The notes: generated from the letters alone by a model not told the origin. A stretch of 64,000 nt of DNA from Oxalobacteraceae bacterium (GCA_027490255.1 JAIXYM010000010.1:36662-100661), one strand, 5' to 3'; numbered from the stretch's first letter, positions 37,377 through 48,858 are shown. Made by a program: numbers and translations.

Positions 37377-37679
37377 CTACTTCCCAGCGGCGGCCTTGTG
37401 CCGGGCACGCCGGCGCCGGGATTCCATGGGATCCGCCTGCAGTGGCCGGTAGATCTCGATACGGTCGCCATCACGGAGCACCGTGTCTGCCGGTTTGAGC
37501 TTGCCAAACAAGCCAAGCTTGTTGTGCGCGAGGTCGATCTCGGGAAAGCGCGCAAGGACACCACTGGCCGCAATCGCCTCGGCAATCGTCGTGCCGGCAG
37601 CGACATCGAGCTGCACCAGAAAACTGGCATCGGGCAGCGCGTAGCAGACCGCGACGCTGTGTTTGACCGGCTCAGCCAT
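37377..37679 (-). CDS. rnfH: RnfH family ubiquitin-like protein
   Basis: This 100-residue protein has a beta-grasp fold and the family motifs VAVCYALPD, GTTIAEAI and RDGDRIEIYRPL, and ends in a basic tail RRRRARHK. RnfH (formerly the PasI/RatB partner) is coded after ratA in most proteobacteria. It was once proposed as an antitoxin to RatA, which remains unsettled. The start overlaps the ratA end by eight bases; the open frame further upstream lies inside ratA and is not used. Confidence 0.9.
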   Translation of the reverse strand: MAEPVKHSVAVCYALPDASFLVQLDVAAGTTIAEAIAASGVLARFPEIDLAHNKLGLFGKLKPADTVLRDGDRIEIYRPLQADPMESRRRRARHKAAAGK

Positions 37680-38103
37680 AGACGACCTCTGCCCGCTTGC
37701 AAAAAGACTCAACAAAGCTGTCAGCTATTTTAGAAAACACGGGGCCGATGAGCTTCTCAAGCATCTTGCTGGAAAACTCATATTGCAGGTCAAACTCGAT
37801 CTTGCAGGCGTCTTCGCGCAGCGCCTTGAAATGCCACTGCCCGTCGAGATGGCTGAACGGCCCTTCCACCAGCGTCATTTGCATGGCCGTGGGTGGGGTG
37901 TGGGTATTCTGGGTAGTAAAGCTCTGGCGAATGCCGTGGTAGTTGATCTGTATGGCGGCCACCAGCCGATCGGGCCCGCGCTCGCGCACCTCAACCCCGC
38001 CGCACCATGGCAGAAACGCCGGATAATCCTCCACCCGGTCAACCAAGGCGAACATCTGCTCTGCGCTATACGCAAGCAGGACTGATTTATGAACAACAGC
38101 CAT
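37672..38103 (-). CDS. ratA: Ubiquinone-binding START-domain protein RatA (PasT)
   Basis: This 143-residue single START/COQ10-like domain opens MAVVHKSVLLAYSAEQMFALVDRVEDYPAFLPWC, the usual RatA start. RatA was reported to block 70S ribosome formation in E. coli, and other work points to respiration and coenzyme Q handling. It overlaps rnfH and diverges from smpB, a conserved betaproteobacterial and gammaproteobacterial arrangement. The ATG at 38103 was chosen over the upstream frame. Confidence 0.92.
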   Translation of the reverse strand: MAVVHKSVLLAYSAEQMFALVDRVEDYPAFLPWCGGVEVRERGPDRLVAAIQINYHGIRQSFTTQNTHTPPTAMQMTLVEGPFSHLDGQWHFKALREDACKIEFDLQYEFSSKMLEKLIGPVFSKIADSFVESFCKRAEVVYG

Positions 38104-38181
38104 GATGCCATTTGATAAAATGCGATGCTTGGATTCTAACCTGAGCACTCGCTGTGCCACTTCCCGCCCTATTTCCCCTTA

Positions 38182-38631
38182 ATGAGTATTGTCGACAATA
38201 AAAAAGCCTTCCACGATTACTTTATCGAGGAACGCTTCGAGGCGGGTATGGTGCTGGAAGGCTGGGAGGTCAAATCCATCCGGGCTGGACGGGTGCAGCT
38301 TAAGGAAGCCTACGTCATCGTCCGCAAGGGTGAGGTTTACCTGTTCGGCGCGCACATCAGCGCCCTGCCTACAGCCTCCACCCACGTCAGCCCCGACCCG
38401 GTCCGCACACGCAAGCTTTTGCTTAAGGCCGAGGAAATCAAAAAACTCATCGGTAAGGTTGAAAGGTCAGGCTACACGCTGGTGCCCTTAAACCTGCATT
38501 ACCAGCGCGGGCGCATCAAATGCGAGATCGGCTTGGCCAAAGGCAAGAAGCAACATGACAAGCGGGACACCGAACGTGCGCGGGATGCGCAACGCGAAAT
38601 AGCAAAAGTCATGAAACAAAATCGCCGCTGA
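38182..38631 (+). CDS. smpB: SsrA-binding protein SmpB
   Basis: SmpB delivers tmRNA to stalled ribosomes for trans-translation. The 149-residue protein has the beta-barrel core [32 protein letters not shown] and the basic C-terminal tail [20 protein letters not shown], which enters the mRNA channel. The tmRNA gene itself (ssrA) is not seen next to it. Confidence 0.97.
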   Translation: MSIVDNKKAFHDYFIEERFEAGMVLEGWEVKSIRAGRVQLKEAYVIVRKGEVYLFGAHISALPTASTHVSPDPVRTRKLLLKAEEIKKLIGKVERSGYTLVPLNLHYQRGRIKCEIGLAKGKKQHDKRDTERARDAQREIAKVMKQNRR

Positions 38632-38670
38632 GATCGAGCTCACGCGTCACTAAGCTTTTCCTTCCGCCAT

Positions 38671-38704
38671 AAACAAAAACCCCCACGCTTTTCAGCGACG
38701 GGGG
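38671..38704 (-). terminator. Rho-independent terminator after ppsA (possibly shared with smpB)
   Basis: CCCCC and CGCT (38680-38689) pair with AGCG and GGGGG (38694-38704) with one mismatch and a TTTC loop. The minus-strand tail is TTTTTGTTT. It lies about 100 bases after the ppsA stop and 50 bases after the convergent smpB stop; on the plus strand it lacks a T-run. Confidence 0.8.
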
Positions 38705-38805
38705 CCCAATACTGCGGTACTTCCTGTTGTTGCTTGTTATTCCGAATTCAGCACACGAAGTGTAGCGAATTATTTCCTAGTGTCAACACCTGAACTCGAA
38801 ATTTT

Positions 38806-41244
38806 TCAGACTTTCCCCGCCAACTGCTGCCAGGTCCCGATGACGGAGTCCGGGTTCAGCGAAATCGAACTGATGCCCTCTTTCATCAACCACTCCGCAA
38901 AATCTGGGTGATCCGATGGGCCTTGGCCACAGATGCCGATGTACTTGCCCTTGGCCAGACAGGTTTTGATCGCCTTGGAAAGCAAGACCCTGACCGCCGG
39001 GTCGCGCTCGTCAAAGTCCGCCGCAAGCAATTCCATGCCGGAGTCTCGGTCCAGGCCGAGCGTCAGCTGAGTCAGATCGTTGGAGCCTATCGAGAATCCG
39101 TCAAAAAACTCCAGAAACTCCTCAGCCAGGATGGCGTTGGAAGGCACCTCGCACATCATAATCAGGCGCAGGCCGTTCTCGCCTCGCTTGAGGCCATACC
39201 TGCCCAACAGGTCCACCACTTTTTCTGCCTGACCAAGCGTACGAACGAAAGGCACCATGATCTCGACATTGGTCAGACCCATGTCTTCGCGCACCCGCTT
39301 CATGGCAATGCACTCCATCTCGAAGGCTTCGGCGAAATCCGCTGAAAGGTAGCGTGCGGCGCCACGGAAACCCAGCATCGGGTTTTCTTCGTCCGGTTCG
39401 TAGCGCGAGCCGCCGATGAGTTTTTTGTATTCGTTGGACTTGAAGTCGGACAGGCGCACGATCACCGGGCGCGGCCAGAAGGCCGCTGCAATGGTCGCGA
39501 TACCCTCGGCCAGCTTGTCTACATAAAAAGCCTTGGGCGATGCATGGCCGCGGGCGACTGACTCGACCGCTTTTTTCAGATCCGGATCGACATTCGGGTA
39601 TTCAAGAATCGCTTTCGGGTGAACGCCAATATTGTTGTTGATGATGAATTCCAGTCGCGCCAGACCGACGCCATCATTCGGCGTGGACTGAAAATCGAAT
39701 GCCAGCTGTGGATTACCCACGTTCATCATGATCTTCAGAGGCAGCTTGGGCAGCACGCCACGGGCAACTTCGCTGATTTCGGTCTCCAGCAGCCCATCGT
39801 AAATACGCCCCTCGTCACCCTCGGCGCAAGAAACGGTCACCAGAGTGCCGTCCTTGAGCACGTCGGTGGCATCGCCGCAGCCAACCACCGCAGGCACACC
39901 CAGTTCGCGGGCAATAATCGCAGCGTGGCAGGTACGACCGCCACGATTGGTGACAATGGCAGAGGCCCGCTTCATCACCGGCTCCCAATTGGGGTCGGTC
40001 ATATCGGCCACCAGCACATCACCGGGCTGTACGCGCTCCATCTCTTCCGGATCATTGATCACACGAACAGGACCGGCCCCGATTTTTTGGCCAATCGCAC
40101 GGCCCGAGGTCAGCACGGTGCCGGTGCCTTTAAGTTTGAAGCGCTGCTGAATGTCGCCGTGCTTTTCTTGTGACTTCACCGTCTCTGGCCGCGCCTGAAG
40201 GATGTACAGCTTGCCATCGCGACCATCTTTGCCCCATTCGATGTCCATTGGACGCTGATAGTGCTTCTCGATGGTGACGGCATAGCGTGCTAATTCGGCG
40301 ATTTCAGTGTCGTTGAGCGAGTAGCGATTGCGCTGCTCGATGGGCACATCCACAGTACGCACTGAGCGACCGGCTTTAGCCTCACCGGTGAACTCCATTT
40401 TGATGAGCTTGGAGCCGATATTGCGGCGAATAATGGGCAACTTGCCCTGTTCCAGCATAGGTTTGTGGACATAGAACTCGTCCGGATTGACCGCACCTTG
40501 CACCACCGTCTCGCCAAGGCCGTAGCTGGAGGTGATGAACACCACATCCTTGAAACCGGATTCCGTATCAATGGTGAACATGACACCGGCGGCGCCCAAA
40601 TCAGAGCGCACCATGCGCTGCACACCCGCCGAGAGCGCGACCTCGGCATGGGTGAAGCCCTTATGCACACGGTAGGAAATCGCACGGTCGTTGTAGAGGG
40701 AAGCGAAGACGTGTTTCATGGCCTCGAGCACGTTGTCGATACCGACCACATTCAGAAAAGTCTCCTGCTGCCCTGCAAACGAGGCATCCGGTAAGTCTTC
40801 AGCCGTCGCGCTAGAGCGGACTGCAAACGACATTTCACTTGATGAATCCGCTACAAGTCTCTGATAAAAATCATTAATCTCCTTTTGCAGTCGAGGCTGA
40901 AAAGGCGTATCGATGATCCACTGGCGAATTTCTGCACCGGCAGCGGCAAGTGCGCGCACATCATCGATGTCCAGTGTGGCCAGACGATCTGCGATGCGAT
41001 CAGCCAGGGCTGCGCCTTTACCATCGCTATAAGACAGGAAATCGCGAAACGCCTGTGCGGTGGTGGCGAAGCCGCCCGGCACACGCACACCGACGTGCGC
41101 GAGCTGGCTGATCATTTCACCAAGCGATGCGTTTTTACCGCCGACAGACTCGACGTCTGTCATGCGGAGATTTTCGAAGGAAACGACGTAAGTCGCGCCC
41201 AGATCAGGGGCCTGATACCCCCCGGTGGATGCTACGTTGGACAT
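38806..41244 (-). CDS. ppsA: Phosphoenolpyruvate synthase (pyruvate, water dikinase)
   Basis: PpsA makes PEP from pyruvate, ATP and water for gluconeogenesis. The 812-residue enzyme has an N-terminal ATP-grasp domain ([22 protein letters not shown] and [21 protein letters not shown]), a phosphohistidine domain with the catalytic His in [17 protein letters not shown], and a C-terminal PEP-binding barrel ending in [22 protein letters not shown] precedes the ATG. It diverges from its regulator gene ppsR. Confidence 0.97.
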   Translation of the reverse strand: MSNVASTGGYQAPDLGATYVVSFENLRMTDVESVGGKNASLGEMISQLAHVGVRVPGGFATTAQAFRDFLSYSDGKGAALADRIADRLATLDIDDVRALAAAGAEIRQWIIDTPFQPRLQKEINDFYQRLVADSSSEMSFAVRSSATAEDLPDASFAGQQETFLNVVGIDNVLEAMKHVFASLYNDRAISYRVHKGFTHAEVALSAGVQRMVRSDLGAAGVMFTIDTESGFKDVVFITSSYGLGETVVQGAVNPDEFYVHKPMLEQGKLPIIRRNIGSKLIKMEFTGEAKAGRSVRTVDVPIEQRNRYSLNDTEIAELARYAVTIEKHYQRPMDIEWGKDGRDGKLYILQARPETVKSQEKHGDIQQRFKLKGTGTVLTSGRAIGQKIGAGPVRVINDPEEMERVQPGDVLVADMTDPNWEPVMKRASAIVTNRGGRTCHAAIIARELGVPAVVGCGDATDVLKDGTLVTVSCAEGDEGRIYDGLLETEISEVARGVLPKLPLKIMMNVGNPQLAFDFQSTPNDGVGLARLEFIINNNIGVHPKAILEYPNVDPDLKKAVESVARGHASPKAFYVDKLAEGIATIAAAFWPRPVIVRLSDFKSNEYKKLIGGSRYEPDEENPMLGFRGAARYLSADFAEAFEMECIAMKRVREDMGLTNVEIMVPFVRTLGQAEKVVDLLGRYGLKRGENGLRLIMMCEVPSNAILAEEFLEFFDGFSIGSNDLTQLTLGLDRDSGMELLAADFDERDPAVRVLLSKAIKTCLAKGKYIGICGQGPSDHPDFAEWLMKEGISSISLNPDSVIGTWQQLAGKV

Positions 41245-41417
41245 GACAACCTCTTTGATGGTGGGAAATCTTCATTTGCGCCTCGCAAGTGGGTTTTTGT
41301 TTGTTATTCTGGGAACACGCTGCGTGGGAAAAATTCATAACCGATATTTTACAGGCCGAACCAGGCTTTTCAGCGTGCCGAACCGCACTTTTTCCGTAAT
41401 TTATTTACAAATTTACA

Positions 41418-42266
41418 ATGTACAGCTCTCATAGTGGCAGCACCGGGAAGTTTGACCGGACCGTGTTTTTCGTCTCGGATGGAACAGGCATCACGGCAGA
41501 AACTTTTGGCCACTCGGTACTGACACAATTCGATTTGCGCTTCCGGCAGATCCGACTCCCTTTCATCGACACGGCCGAAAAAGCGCATGATGCCGTCAGC
41601 CGCATCAACGAGTCTTGCACCGCCGACGGCAAACGGCCGATTGTCTTCTCGACGCTGGTCAAATCCGACCTTTCCGAGATTGTCCGTCGGTCAGAAGGCA
41701 TGCACATGGATCTGATTCAAACCTTCGTTGATCCTCTGGAGCAAGAACTGGGTGTCAAGTCCACTCATACTATCGGCCGCAGCCACAACATTGCTGACTC
41801 GGCCGACTACAAAAACCGTATTGAAGCAATTAATTTTTCTCTGGCTCACGATGACGGACAATCGCACAAGAATCTGGCCATGGCCGATGTGATTCTGGTG
41901 GGCGTGTCTCGCTCGGGCAAGACTCCGACTAGCCTGTACCTGGCCATGCAATATGGCATCAAGGCAGCCAATTACCCGCTTATTCCCGAGGACTTTGAAC
42001 GTGGCCAAATGCCGAGTGGACTCAAATCATTCAAGGGCAAAATTTTCGGTTTATCAATCGCTCCAGATCGCCTGACCGAGGTACGCAACGAGCGCCGCCC
42101 CGGCAGCAAGTACGCAGCACTGGAAAATTGCCGCTACGAAGTGAATGAAGCAGAAAAGATGATGCAACGCGAAGGTATACGCTGGGTATCAACCACAGTG
42201 AAATCGATTGAGGAAATCGCTACCCTGATCTTGCAGGAATTGCGACTCGACCGACGCGCCTATTGA
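41418..42266 (+). CDS. ppsR: PEP synthase regulatory kinase/pyrophosphorylase
   Basis: This 282-residue member of the PSRP family inactivates PEP synthase by ADP-dependent phosphorylation of its active-site region and reactivates it by phosphate-dependent removal. The N-terminus has [14 protein letters not shown] and the nucleotide-binding motif [18 protein letters not shown]. Its place opposite ppsA, with 173 bases between starts, fixes the target as PEP synthase rather than PPDK. The ATG used lies close to the family start. Confidence 0.95.
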   Translation: MYSSHSGSTGKFDRTVFFVSDGTGITAETFGHSVLTQFDLRFRQIRLPFIDTAEKAHDAVSRINESCTADGKRPIVFSTLVKSDLSEIVRRSEGMHMDLIQTFVDPLEQELGVKSTHTIGRSHNIADSADYKNRIEAINFSLAHDDGQSHKNLAMADVILVGVSRSGKTPTSLYLAMQYGIKAANYPLIPEDFERGQMPSGLKSFKGKIFGLSIAPDRLTEVRNERRPGSKYAALENCRYEVNEAEKMMQREGIRWVSTTVKSIEEIATLILQELRLDRRAY

Positions 42267-42288
42267 TGCTGCGAACATCAGATGAACT

Positions 42289-43182
42289 CTACCGAGTGCC
42301 GGTAAGCCTTGCCATCAACGCACGGTATATGTGGGCTGATTCCAGTTCGGTTTCCCAATCCTCCAACGATGCATGAGCTTTGTCTGTTTTGCTCAGGCCC
42401 ACTGCTTGCAATGCGGGCGATCTTCGTACCGAATCGTCGCCATCATGCGGAATGCCATGACCTTCAAGATCTAGTGCTTCCAGAAAACTGGCGAGCCCCT
42501 GGTAATCTGAAAATCTGGCCGCATCCAGCCCCCAATTGAATCGGGTCTCGATGGTGTCCTGACTATCCATCGAAGGGTTTCTGCTGAGCCAGGAGTTCGC
42601 CATCTGGCGTACCTTGGTATCGGTGGACATCGTTTGCTTGTACATAAATGCGATCGTCGCGAGGTTGGCGACGATGCCGATATGGGAACTGCGCATGGGC
42701 GTATCTCGCAAGAATTCCCAATACACGTCGACTGCGGCTTCGCCACCGAGTCGCTTGAGTACCGTGAAAGGAAAATACAAATTCCAGTTTTCCATGCTCA
42801 GCCCATTTCTCTCCAGCGCTTCTCGGTAGACCACGGAGATTTCAAACGCATTCACATCGCGTTCTATGATGGTTTCAGTGCTGGTTCTCGCAATTCTCTG
42901 CAAGGCCCGAAAGTAGGATCTGGCAAGGTCGCTCCGCATTTTATCAACTTGCGTTTTACCCAGAATTTGAAATATCGGACTACAGATACCCGGTATGGGC
43001 GAATTACGCAGAAAATCTGCCGTCGAAACAACATAATTTTGGCCAGTCTTGATCGACTCACCAGCCCAAGCTGCAAATCCGTAACCGCGTTGCATTAGGT
43101 AGTTATAGAAATCGTTGACACCCGTCGCCTCCAGAGCGTGTTGGAGGTCGCGTATGTCTGCACTCAAAAGCGGTCTTTGCAT
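42289..43182 (-). CDS. Hypothetical protein, unknown family
   Basis: This 297-residue soluble protein has no signal peptide and no family I can name with confidence. The N-terminal 75 residues (LQHALEATGVNDFYNYLMQRGYGFAAWA, then a Gly/Ser turn and STADFL) loosely recall a repeat found at the ends of large RTX-like proteins, but this is only an impression. The middle is helical with aromatic runs (WNLYFPFTVLKRLGG, DVYWEFLRD), and the end is polar and acidic. The codon pattern is like the neighbouring core genes. It stands alone between ppsR (convergent) and the SpoU-type gene (same strand, 190 bases away). Confidence 0.6.
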   Translation of the reverse strand: MQRPLLSADIRDLQHALEATGVNDFYNYLMQRGYGFAAWAGESIKTGQNYVVSTADFLRNSPIPGICSPIFQILGKTQVDKMRSDLARSYFRALQRIARTSTETIIERDVNAFEISVVYREALERNGLSMENWNLYFPFTVLKRLGGEAAVDVYWEFLRDTPMRSSHIGIVANLATIAFMYKQTMSTDTKVRQMANSWLSRNPSMDSQDTIETRFNWGLDAARFSDYQGLASFLEALDLEGHGIPHDGDDSVRRSPALQAVGLSKTDKAHASLEDWETELESAHIYRALMARLTGTR

Positions 43183-43376
43183 GACGTAACCGTGGGCAAC
43201 CCAAACGTTGATTGGCCTGCTTGAACTGAGCCGGCAATCTACACCTTTCCCGTCGTGAATTCCCTGCTAGCTGCGCTTAATGCGACACTTTGCCGGAATC
43301 TTTGCCTTAGCAGACAAAAGTCTATACAAGCCAATCACTAACAATGAGAAACACGACCCGATGCGGAGATGAACCT

Positions 43377-44183
43377 CTAGCGATCGATAGCTTGCTGCCG
43401 ATGCTGCTCAAAAAGACAGATCGCGGCACTGGCTGCGACATTTAATGATTCCACGGCAGGGTGCTGAGGAATGGACAAACGCTGCGTGCAAAGCGCGAGC
43501 AAAGATTCGGAGACGCCACGACCTTCATTACCGAACAACCAAGCGCATGACATCCGCAGGTCCTGCTCATACAGCGAGAAAGGAGTGTGAGAACTGGTCG
43601 CAAAAACAGGTACCTTGGCTGCATCAATCAACGCCGACAAATTGATGTTTTCAAAGATCTCCATCGCAAAATGCGCTCCCATCCCAGCACGCAATACTTT
43701 AGGTGACCAAGCCAATACGGTACCCGTGCCGCAATACACGCGCGGAATTCCAGCAGCCGCCGCAGTTCGGAGAATGGAACCCAAATTACCTGGATCCTGA
43801 ACGCCGTCGAGCAAGACCGCCGCACCATCCAACGTTGGATAATTAAAGACTTGGGGAGTCTCAATCAAAAACAACAAACCAATGCCATGCTCGACTTGGC
43901 TCAAGGGCGCAAAGAGGGTATCCGGCAATAGCAGAACTGCACACCCTAGTGCCATGCAGTCATTGAGGATGGTTTTAACTTCTGCATCATTGTGCGAACT
44001 TTCACTCACCACGCAACTCAAGGGTGAGCCTTTATGTTGCAACCACGCCTGACACAAGTGAATACCATCGAGTAGAGTTTGTCTTGCTTTTCTTCTCGCT
44101 TGTGCACTACTCGCAATTTGGCGTAACTGCTTGTACTGCGCATTGTCGCGCGAACTGATGGTGCGGATAGCGGGAATACTCAT
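43377..44183 (-). CDS. SpoU/TrmH-family RNA methyltransferase
   Basis: This 268-residue SPOUT methyltransferase has the three knot motifs: LLDGVQDPGNLGSILRTAAAAG, AWLFGNEGRGVS, and IPQHPAVESLNVAASAAI. The N-terminal domain is the RNA-binding substrate-recognition part. The family methylates the 2'-O of rRNA or tRNA riboses; which base is not deducible. It is the last gene of the lpxD-fabZ-lpxA-lpxB-rnhB run, starting five bases after the rnhB stop. Confidence 0.92.
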   Translation of the reverse strand: MSIPAIRTISSRDNAQYKQLRQIASSAQARRKARQTLLDGIHLCQAWLQHKGSPLSCVVSESSHNDAEVKTILNDCMALGCAVLLLPDTLFAPLSQVEHGIGLLFLIETPQVFNYPTLDGAAVLLDGVQDPGNLGSILRTAAAAGIPRVYCGTGTVLAWSPKVLRAGMGAHFAMEIFENINLSALIDAAKVPVFATSSHTPFSLYEQDLRMSCAWLFGNEGRGVSESLLALCTQRLSIPQHPAVESLNVAASAAICLFEQHRQQAIDR

Positions 44184-44188
44184 ACGTA

Positions 44189-44812
44189 TCAGGCGGAAGT
44201 TTCTGCAAGCACCGCTTTGACCGGTGCATAAGAACGGCGGTGCTCGGGTGTCACACCATGCAATCTCAGCCGTTCCAGATGCAAGGCAGTGGGATAACCT
44301 TTGTGTTGGTCGAATGCATATTCAGGGTACATCTTATGCATCTCCATCAGCGCTGCGTCACGCGCTGTTTTTGCAAGTATCGATGCTGCTGAAATCTCCG
44401 CCACCTTGTCATCACCTTTGACAATCGCTTCAGTACGCACCGCACAGACCGGACAGCGATTACCATCGATCAGCGCAAGCTCAGGCTGCACGCTCAATCC
44501 TTCAATCGCCCGACGCATGGCGAGCATCGTCGCTTGAAGAATATTAAGTTTATCGATCTCAGCCGCAGTACAGTGCGCAATCGACCAAGATAGTGAATCA
44601 CGCTGAATTTGCAGCGCCAATGCTTCGCGTTTGAATGCGGTTAGCTTTTTTGAATCGCGCAGTCCGGCGATGGGTTTGGCAGGATTTAGTATCACCGCAG
44701 CCGCATACACCGGCCCTGCCAGCGGCCCCCTGCCTGCTTCGTCGACACCACAAATCAGAGTGCCACCAAAATCAAACAGTGCGTCGATCGCTGCGGACTT
44801 AGAGCTTGCCAT
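44189..44812 (-). CDS. rnhB: Ribonuclease HII
   Basis: RNase HII removes RNA from RNA/DNA hybrids, including single ribonucleotides. The 207-residue protein has the active-site Asp-Glu in [16 protein letters not shown], the Asp in LALIDGN and the later Asp of KTARDALM-type sequence. The start overlaps the end of lpxB by 14 bases. The lpxB-rnhB pairing is common in proteobacteria. Confidence 0.96.
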   Translation of the reverse strand: MASSKSAAIDALFDFGGTLICGVDEAGRGPLAGPVYAAAVILNPAKPIAGLRDSKKLTAFKREALALQIQRDSLSWSIAHCTAAEIDKLNILQATMLAMRRAIEGLSVQPELALIDGNRCPVCAVRTEAIVKGDDKVAEISAASILAKTARDAALMEMHKMYPEYAFDQHKGYPTALHLERLRLHGVTPEHRRSYAPVKAVLAETSA

Positions 44813-45965
44813 GCTGCGAGAGCATTTCCATCACCGCATGTGCGCTTTGGGACGCCGTGTTGCGCATCAAATCATGATGCAGATCGACGAAGCGTCGACG
44901 CAAACGCTGTCGGTTCTGATCATTGGAGAGCTGCGCCCACAGCGCGCTGGCAAGGCCTGCTGGCGTAGCACGGTCTTGCAACAACTCTGGCACAAGAAAC
45001 TCACGCGACATGACATTCGGCAGTCCCACCCAGGGTTGATAAGCCATCAGACGGAGCACCTGCCAACTGGCCGGATTCATGCGGTAACTGATCACCATGG
45101 GTTTTTTGAACAAAGCAACTTCCAGCGTTGCCGTACCGCTGGCCACCAGCGCTGCGTCACAAGCGGTAATGGCATCGTGGGATCGACCTGTCAGTAATGT
45201 GTGCGGCAGCTTCTGCAATTCGGGCCGCGCAATTAATTGCTCAAAATAAGTGCGCTGAGTTTCACCGGCCATCGGTATCAGGAAATGCAGCTTGGGATCG
45301 CGCTTGAGCAGCATGGCCGCAGTTTCCATGAAAACGCGCGCGTTGTATTTCAATTCGGACAGACGGCTACCGGGCAATATCGTGACCACCCGCGCGTTGC
45401 GATCAATACCCAGGGCATCCCTTGCGGCATCCTGATCAGGATCCATGGGAATGACCTCGGCCAGCGGATGTCCCACATAAGTCACGGGAATGTTCGCCTT
45501 GCGATAAATGGCTTCTTCAAAGGGAAAAATCACCAGCATATGCGACACCGCACGAGCGATTTTCTTGATGCGACCGCGTCGCCAAGCCCAGATCGATGGA
45601 CTCACAAAGTGAATCGTTGGAATGCCCGCCTGTTTGAGCCGTACCTCAAGATCAAGATTGAAATCCGGTGCATCAACGCCAATGAAGGCGGCAGGCTTCT
45701 CAACGAGTAGCTCATTGATCAGGTTGTCGCGAAAACCTTTGAGCTCGCGATAATGCGCAAGCACTTCGAACAGCCCACGCACAGCAAGCTTATCCATCGG
45801 GTAATCCGAAACAAAGCCGTACTCGGCCATGGCCGGACCACCGATGCCATGCAGATAGGCGTCGTTAATCATGGGCCGCAAGCCAGACAGCATGCGGCTG
45901 GCCAGTAAGTCGCCGGATGCTTCGCCAGCGACCATGGCGATGCGGAGATCAGCGGACGATGCCAC
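44799..45965 (-). CDS. lpxB: Lipid-A-disaccharide synthase
   Basis: LpxB joins UDP-2,3-diacylglucosamine and lipid X into the disaccharide backbone of lipid A at the inner membrane. The 388-residue glycosyltransferase shows [29 protein letters not shown] and [26 protein letters not shown], typical of the family. The start is a GTG at 45965, overlapping the lpxA end by 17 bases. Confidence 0.96.
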   Translation of the reverse strand: MASSADLRIAMVAGEASGDLLASRMLSGLRPMINDAYLHGIGGPAMAEYGFVSDYPMDKLAVRGLFEVLAHYRELKGFRDNLINELLVEKPAAFIGVDAPDFNLDLEVRLKQAGIPTIHFVSPSIWAWRRGRIKKIARAVSHMLVIFPFEEAIYRKANIPVTYVGHPLAEVIPMDPDQDAARDALGIDRNARVVTILPGSRLSELKYNARVFMETAAMLLKRDPKLHFLIPMAGETQRTYFEQLIARPELQKLPHTLLTGRSHDAITACDAALVASGTATLEVALFKKPMVISYRMNPASWQVLRLMAYQPWVGLPNVMSREFLVPELLQDRATPAGLASALWAQLSNDQNRQRLRRRFVDLHHDLMRNTASQSAHAVMEMLSQHGKL

Positions 45966-46737
45966 GGGTCACATTCTCTAGAAACTCACGCAGGAGTTTC
46001 ATATGGGGTGCAAATTCGGGCGCTGCCAGTTCTTCTTCCTGCAGCGCTGCTTTAGCTTCGTCCAGCGTGAGGCTGGATTTATAGATCAGTTTGTAGGCAT
46101 GACGAATGGCATTGATGGCTTCGCGGGAAAAACCGCGACGCTTGAGTCCTTCGCTATTGATGCCATGGGCTGCGGCCGGGTTACCCGATAGGATAACGAA
46201 TGGTGGCACATCTTGCGTAAGGCTGGTGCTCATGCCGACCATCGCATGCGCACCAATCTTGCAAAACTGATGGACATTCGAAAAACCACCCATGATCGCC
46301 CAGTCACCCACATGCACATGACCGGCCAGCTGCGCATTGTTCGCAAAAATTGTGTGATTGCCGATCTGGCAGTCATGCGCCAGATGGACATAAGCCATGA
46401 TCCAGTTGTCATTGCCGAGCCGTGTCACGCCGACGTCCTGAGACGTACCCCGATTGAAAGTACAGAATTCACGAATCGTATTGCGATCGCCAATTTCAAG
46501 ACGAGTGGGCTCACCCACATATTTTTTATCTTGCGGCGGTGCACCTATCGATGAAAACTGATAAATCGTATTCTCGCGACCGATTTGCGTGATGCCATCA
46601 ATGACGACATGCGGCCCCACACGTGTACCAGCCCCAATGGAAACATCAGGTCCAATTAATGTATAGGCACCAACCTCGACATCGTCCTCAAGCTGGGCCG
46701 CCGGATCAACAATGGCGGTCGGATGTATCTTCGCCAT
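45949..46737 (-). CDS. lpxA: Acyl-ACP--UDP-N-acetylglucosamine O-acyltransferase
   Basis: LpxA starts lipid A synthesis by acylating UDP-GlcNAc. The 262-residue protein is a left-handed beta helix of hexapeptide repeats ([26 protein letters not shown]), with the catalytic His in [15 protein letters not shown] and a helical C-terminus. Its start is six bases past the fabZ stop and its end overlaps lpxB. Confidence 0.97.
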   Translation of the reverse strand: MAKIHPTAIVDPAAQLEDDVEVGAYTLIGPDVSIGAGTRVGPHVVIDGITQIGRENTIYQFSSIGAPPQDKKYVGEPTRLEIGDRNTIREFCTFNRGTSQDVGVTRLGNDNWIMAYVHLAHDCQIGNHTIFANNAQLAGHVHVGDWAIMGGFSNVHQFCKIGAHAMVGMSTSLTQDVPPFVILSGNPAAAHGINSEGLKRRGFSREAINAIRHAYKLIYKSSLTLDEAKAALQEEELAAPEFAPHMKLLREFLENVTRGIVR

Positions 46738-46743
46738 GATCGA

Positions 46744-47208
46744 TTACTCCACTGCGGGAGGTTCGTTAATGCTGCGCATCGTGCACATCAGCTCTGCCTC
46801 GACCACTAACTGATCGTCAACCGTGGCCTTTGCTTGGAATTTCCAGATGCCACGCGCATGCCGAAGAATCTCGACATGCATTTTTAACTGATCGCCGGGC
46901 TCGACGGGTCGCTTGAAGCGTGCGCCGTCAATACCGATAAAATAAACAACCGCATTGTCGTCAGGCTTTTGGCCCGTTGTAAGAAAGGCCAGCAACGCGG
47001 ACGTTTGCGCCAGCGCTTCTATGGTGAGCACGCCCGGCATGACAGGCTTGTGCGGAAAATGGCCTACAAAAAATTCTTCGTTGATTGTGACGTTCTTGAT
47101 CGCCGTGATATTTTTTCCGGACTCCCAGTCCAGGACGCGGTCGACCAGCAACAGCGGGTACCGATGCGGAAGATATTGCTTAATTTGGTTGATATCTAGG
47201 CTTTTCAT
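46744..47208 (-). CDS. fabZ: 3-hydroxyacyl-ACP dehydratase FabZ
   Basis: FabZ dehydrates 3-hydroxyacyl-ACP in fatty-acid elongation. The 154-residue hot-dog-fold protein has [16 protein letters not shown], the catalytic His in [21 protein letters not shown] and the Glu in the same stretch. It sits between lpxD and lpxA, as usual, linking fatty-acid and lipid A synthesis. Confidence 0.97.
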   Translation of the reverse strand: MKSLDINQIKQYLPHRYPLLLVDRVLDWESGKNITAIKNVTINEEFFVGHFPHKPVMPGVLTIEALAQTSALLAFLTTGQKPDDNAVVYFIGIDGARFKRPVEPGDQLKMHVEILRHARGIWKFQAKATVDDQLVVEAELMCTMRSINEPPAVE

Positions 47209-47226
47209 TTTGATTTATGCCTGTTC

Positions 47227-48288
47227 TCAGGAAATGGAGTCATGCTTTGCCGTCAGCTGCCTGACGAGTTTTTCTAGCTCGCGCACGCGATCGCGCATGT
47301 TATCAAGCTGGCGTACAACCGCTGCTGTTTTTTCCCATTCAGCGTTGCGCGCCAGCGGATAAAAGCCTGTGTACTGCCCGGGCTCGGAGATCGAGCGCGA
47401 CACCAGACTGCCCGATGAGATGTGCACATGGTCAGCAATGCTCAAGTGTCCTAGCACCATCGCAGCGCCACCAAAGGTGCAGTGCCGACCAATTTTCGCG
47501 CTGCCAGCGACACCCACGCAGCCTGCCATCGCTGTGTGAGCACCAATCACACAGTTGTGCGCAATCTGTATCTGATTATCGAGTTTTACACCCTCTTCAA
47601 TGACCGTATCCTCCAGCGCGCCACGGTCTATCGTGGTGTTTGCACCGATCTCGACATCGTCGCCGATACGAACACGACCGGTCTGAGGAATCTTGATCCA
47701 GTGCCCCTGATCAGTCGCAAAGCCAAAGCCGTCGCCACCGATCACAGCGCCCGAATGTACGATGCCACGCTTACCAATTTCACAGGCCGCGAGAAACGTC
47801 ACCCGCGGATGAAACAGGGTATGCGCAGCTATGCGCGCATCTCGACCAATAAATGAACCAGCACCGATAATGCAGTGCTCACCAATCACCACACCAGCTT
47901 CAATAGTGACATGGGGGCCAATGCTGCTAGAGCCATCAATTTGCGCTGAGGGATGGACACTGGCAGTAGCATGAATTCCCGGCGTCACAGGGAGCGCCTG
48001 CGCTGCTGCAAAGAACTGCGCAGCGCGAGCGAACCAGGCATAAGGATTCGGTGTAAGAACGCACACGCCCTTGTAAGCCTCAGACACCACAGGATGATCT
48101 GTCGAAGACAAAACCAACGCCCCTGCGCGCGTTACAGAAGCCTGCGCGCGCAGTTTTGGGTTGGACAGAAAGGTGATGTGTGACGCGGTAGCCGCGTCCA
48201 GAGGCGCTATGCCGATGATGGCAATGTCAGGGTCGCCAATCAACTCCCCGCCTAGGCTTTCGACCAAATCGCCCAGTCGAGTGCTCAT
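47227..48288 (-). CDS. lpxD: UDP-3-O-(3-hydroxyacyl)glucosamine N-acyltransferase
   Basis: LpxD adds the second acyl chain in lipid A synthesis. The 353-residue protein has the N-terminal uridine-binding domain ([16 protein letters not shown] ITFLSNPKL), a beta helix of hexapeptide repeats, the catalytic His in [17 protein letters not shown], and a C-terminal helix. It follows skp on the same strand at 15 bases. Confidence 0.96.
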   Translation of the reverse strand: MSTRLGDLVESLGGELIGDPDIAIIGIAPLDAATASHITFLSNPKLRAQASVTRAGALVLSSTDHPVVSEAYKGVCVLTPNPYAWFARAAQFFAAAQALPVTPGIHATASVHPSAQIDGSSSIGPHVTIEAGVVIGEHCIIGAGSFIGRDARIAAHTLFHPRVTFLAACEIGKRGIVHSGAVIGGDGFGFATDQGHWIKIPQTGRVRIGDDVEIGANTTIDRGALEDTVIEEGVKLDNQIQIAHNCVIGAHTAMAGCVGVAGSAKIGRHCTFGGAAMVLGHLSIADHVHISSGSLVSRSISEPGQYTGFYPLARNAEWEKTAAVVRQLDNMRDRVRELEKLVRQLTAKHDSIS

Positions 48289-48303
48289 GGCGATGTTCCT
48301 GAC

Positions 48304-48816
48304 TTATTTGTTAAGAGCTTTCAGCACTTTGTCGGTGATATCGACGCGTGGGCTGATATAGACAACGGGCTCCTGAAACAAAATATCGTATTTTTCAGCC
48401 TCAGCAATCTGCTTGATCACCTTGTTGGCTTTTTCAACGATGATATTTAGTTGTTCGTTTTTTTGCTGGGACACGTCCTCGTTGAACTCACGCCGTTTGC
48501 GCTGTAATTCGCGATCCATGTCCGCGAATTCACGCTGACGCTTCATTTTGTCAGAGTCAGATAGCACCGGCTCGTCTCGAGTGTTCTTTTCGGCGGCCGC
48601 CTTCAATTTACTTTCGAGTTCCTGAAGGTCTTTCCCGCGCTTGGAAAAATCCTGCTCAAGCTTGGTGAATGCCGCTTTGGCGGGTGCTGAATCGCGCAAA
48701 ATGCGCTCGATACTGACGAAACCGATCTTGATTTCCTGAGCCTGAACCCAAGAGCTCAGACCGAGTGCCACGACCAGACCAGCCATGGGTATTGTCTTTT
48801 TGAGTACAGATCTCAA
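48304..48816 (-). CDS. skp: Periplasmic outer-membrane-protein chaperone Skp (OmpH)
   Basis: This 170-residue OmpH-family protein has a signal peptide ending SWVQAQ, the opening EIKIGFVSIERILRDS, and a long charged coiled coil (about residues 55-130), which makes the arms of the Skp trimer. It holds unfolded outer-membrane proteins in the periplasm before BamA. The start is a TTG at 48816 with GGAG six bases upstream. The bamA-skp-lpxD order is the conserved one. Confidence 0.94.
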   Translation of the reverse strand: MRSVLKKTIPMAGLVVALGLSSWVQAQEIKIGFVSIERILRDSAPAKAAFTKLEQDFSKRGKDLQELESKLKAAAEKNTRDEPVLSDSDKMKRQREFADMDRELQRKRREFNEDVSQQKNEQLNIIVEKANKVIKQIAEAEKYDILFQEPVVYISPRVDITDKVLKALNK

Positions 48817-48858
48817 TTTATTCTCCGCAACGCAAATCGTTATTATGCCACCGCGACA

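Noticed and set aside
38632..38805. tmRNA gene beside smpB
   Set aside because: The 174-base gap holds only a terminator; no tRNA-like end or tag-peptide frame is visible.
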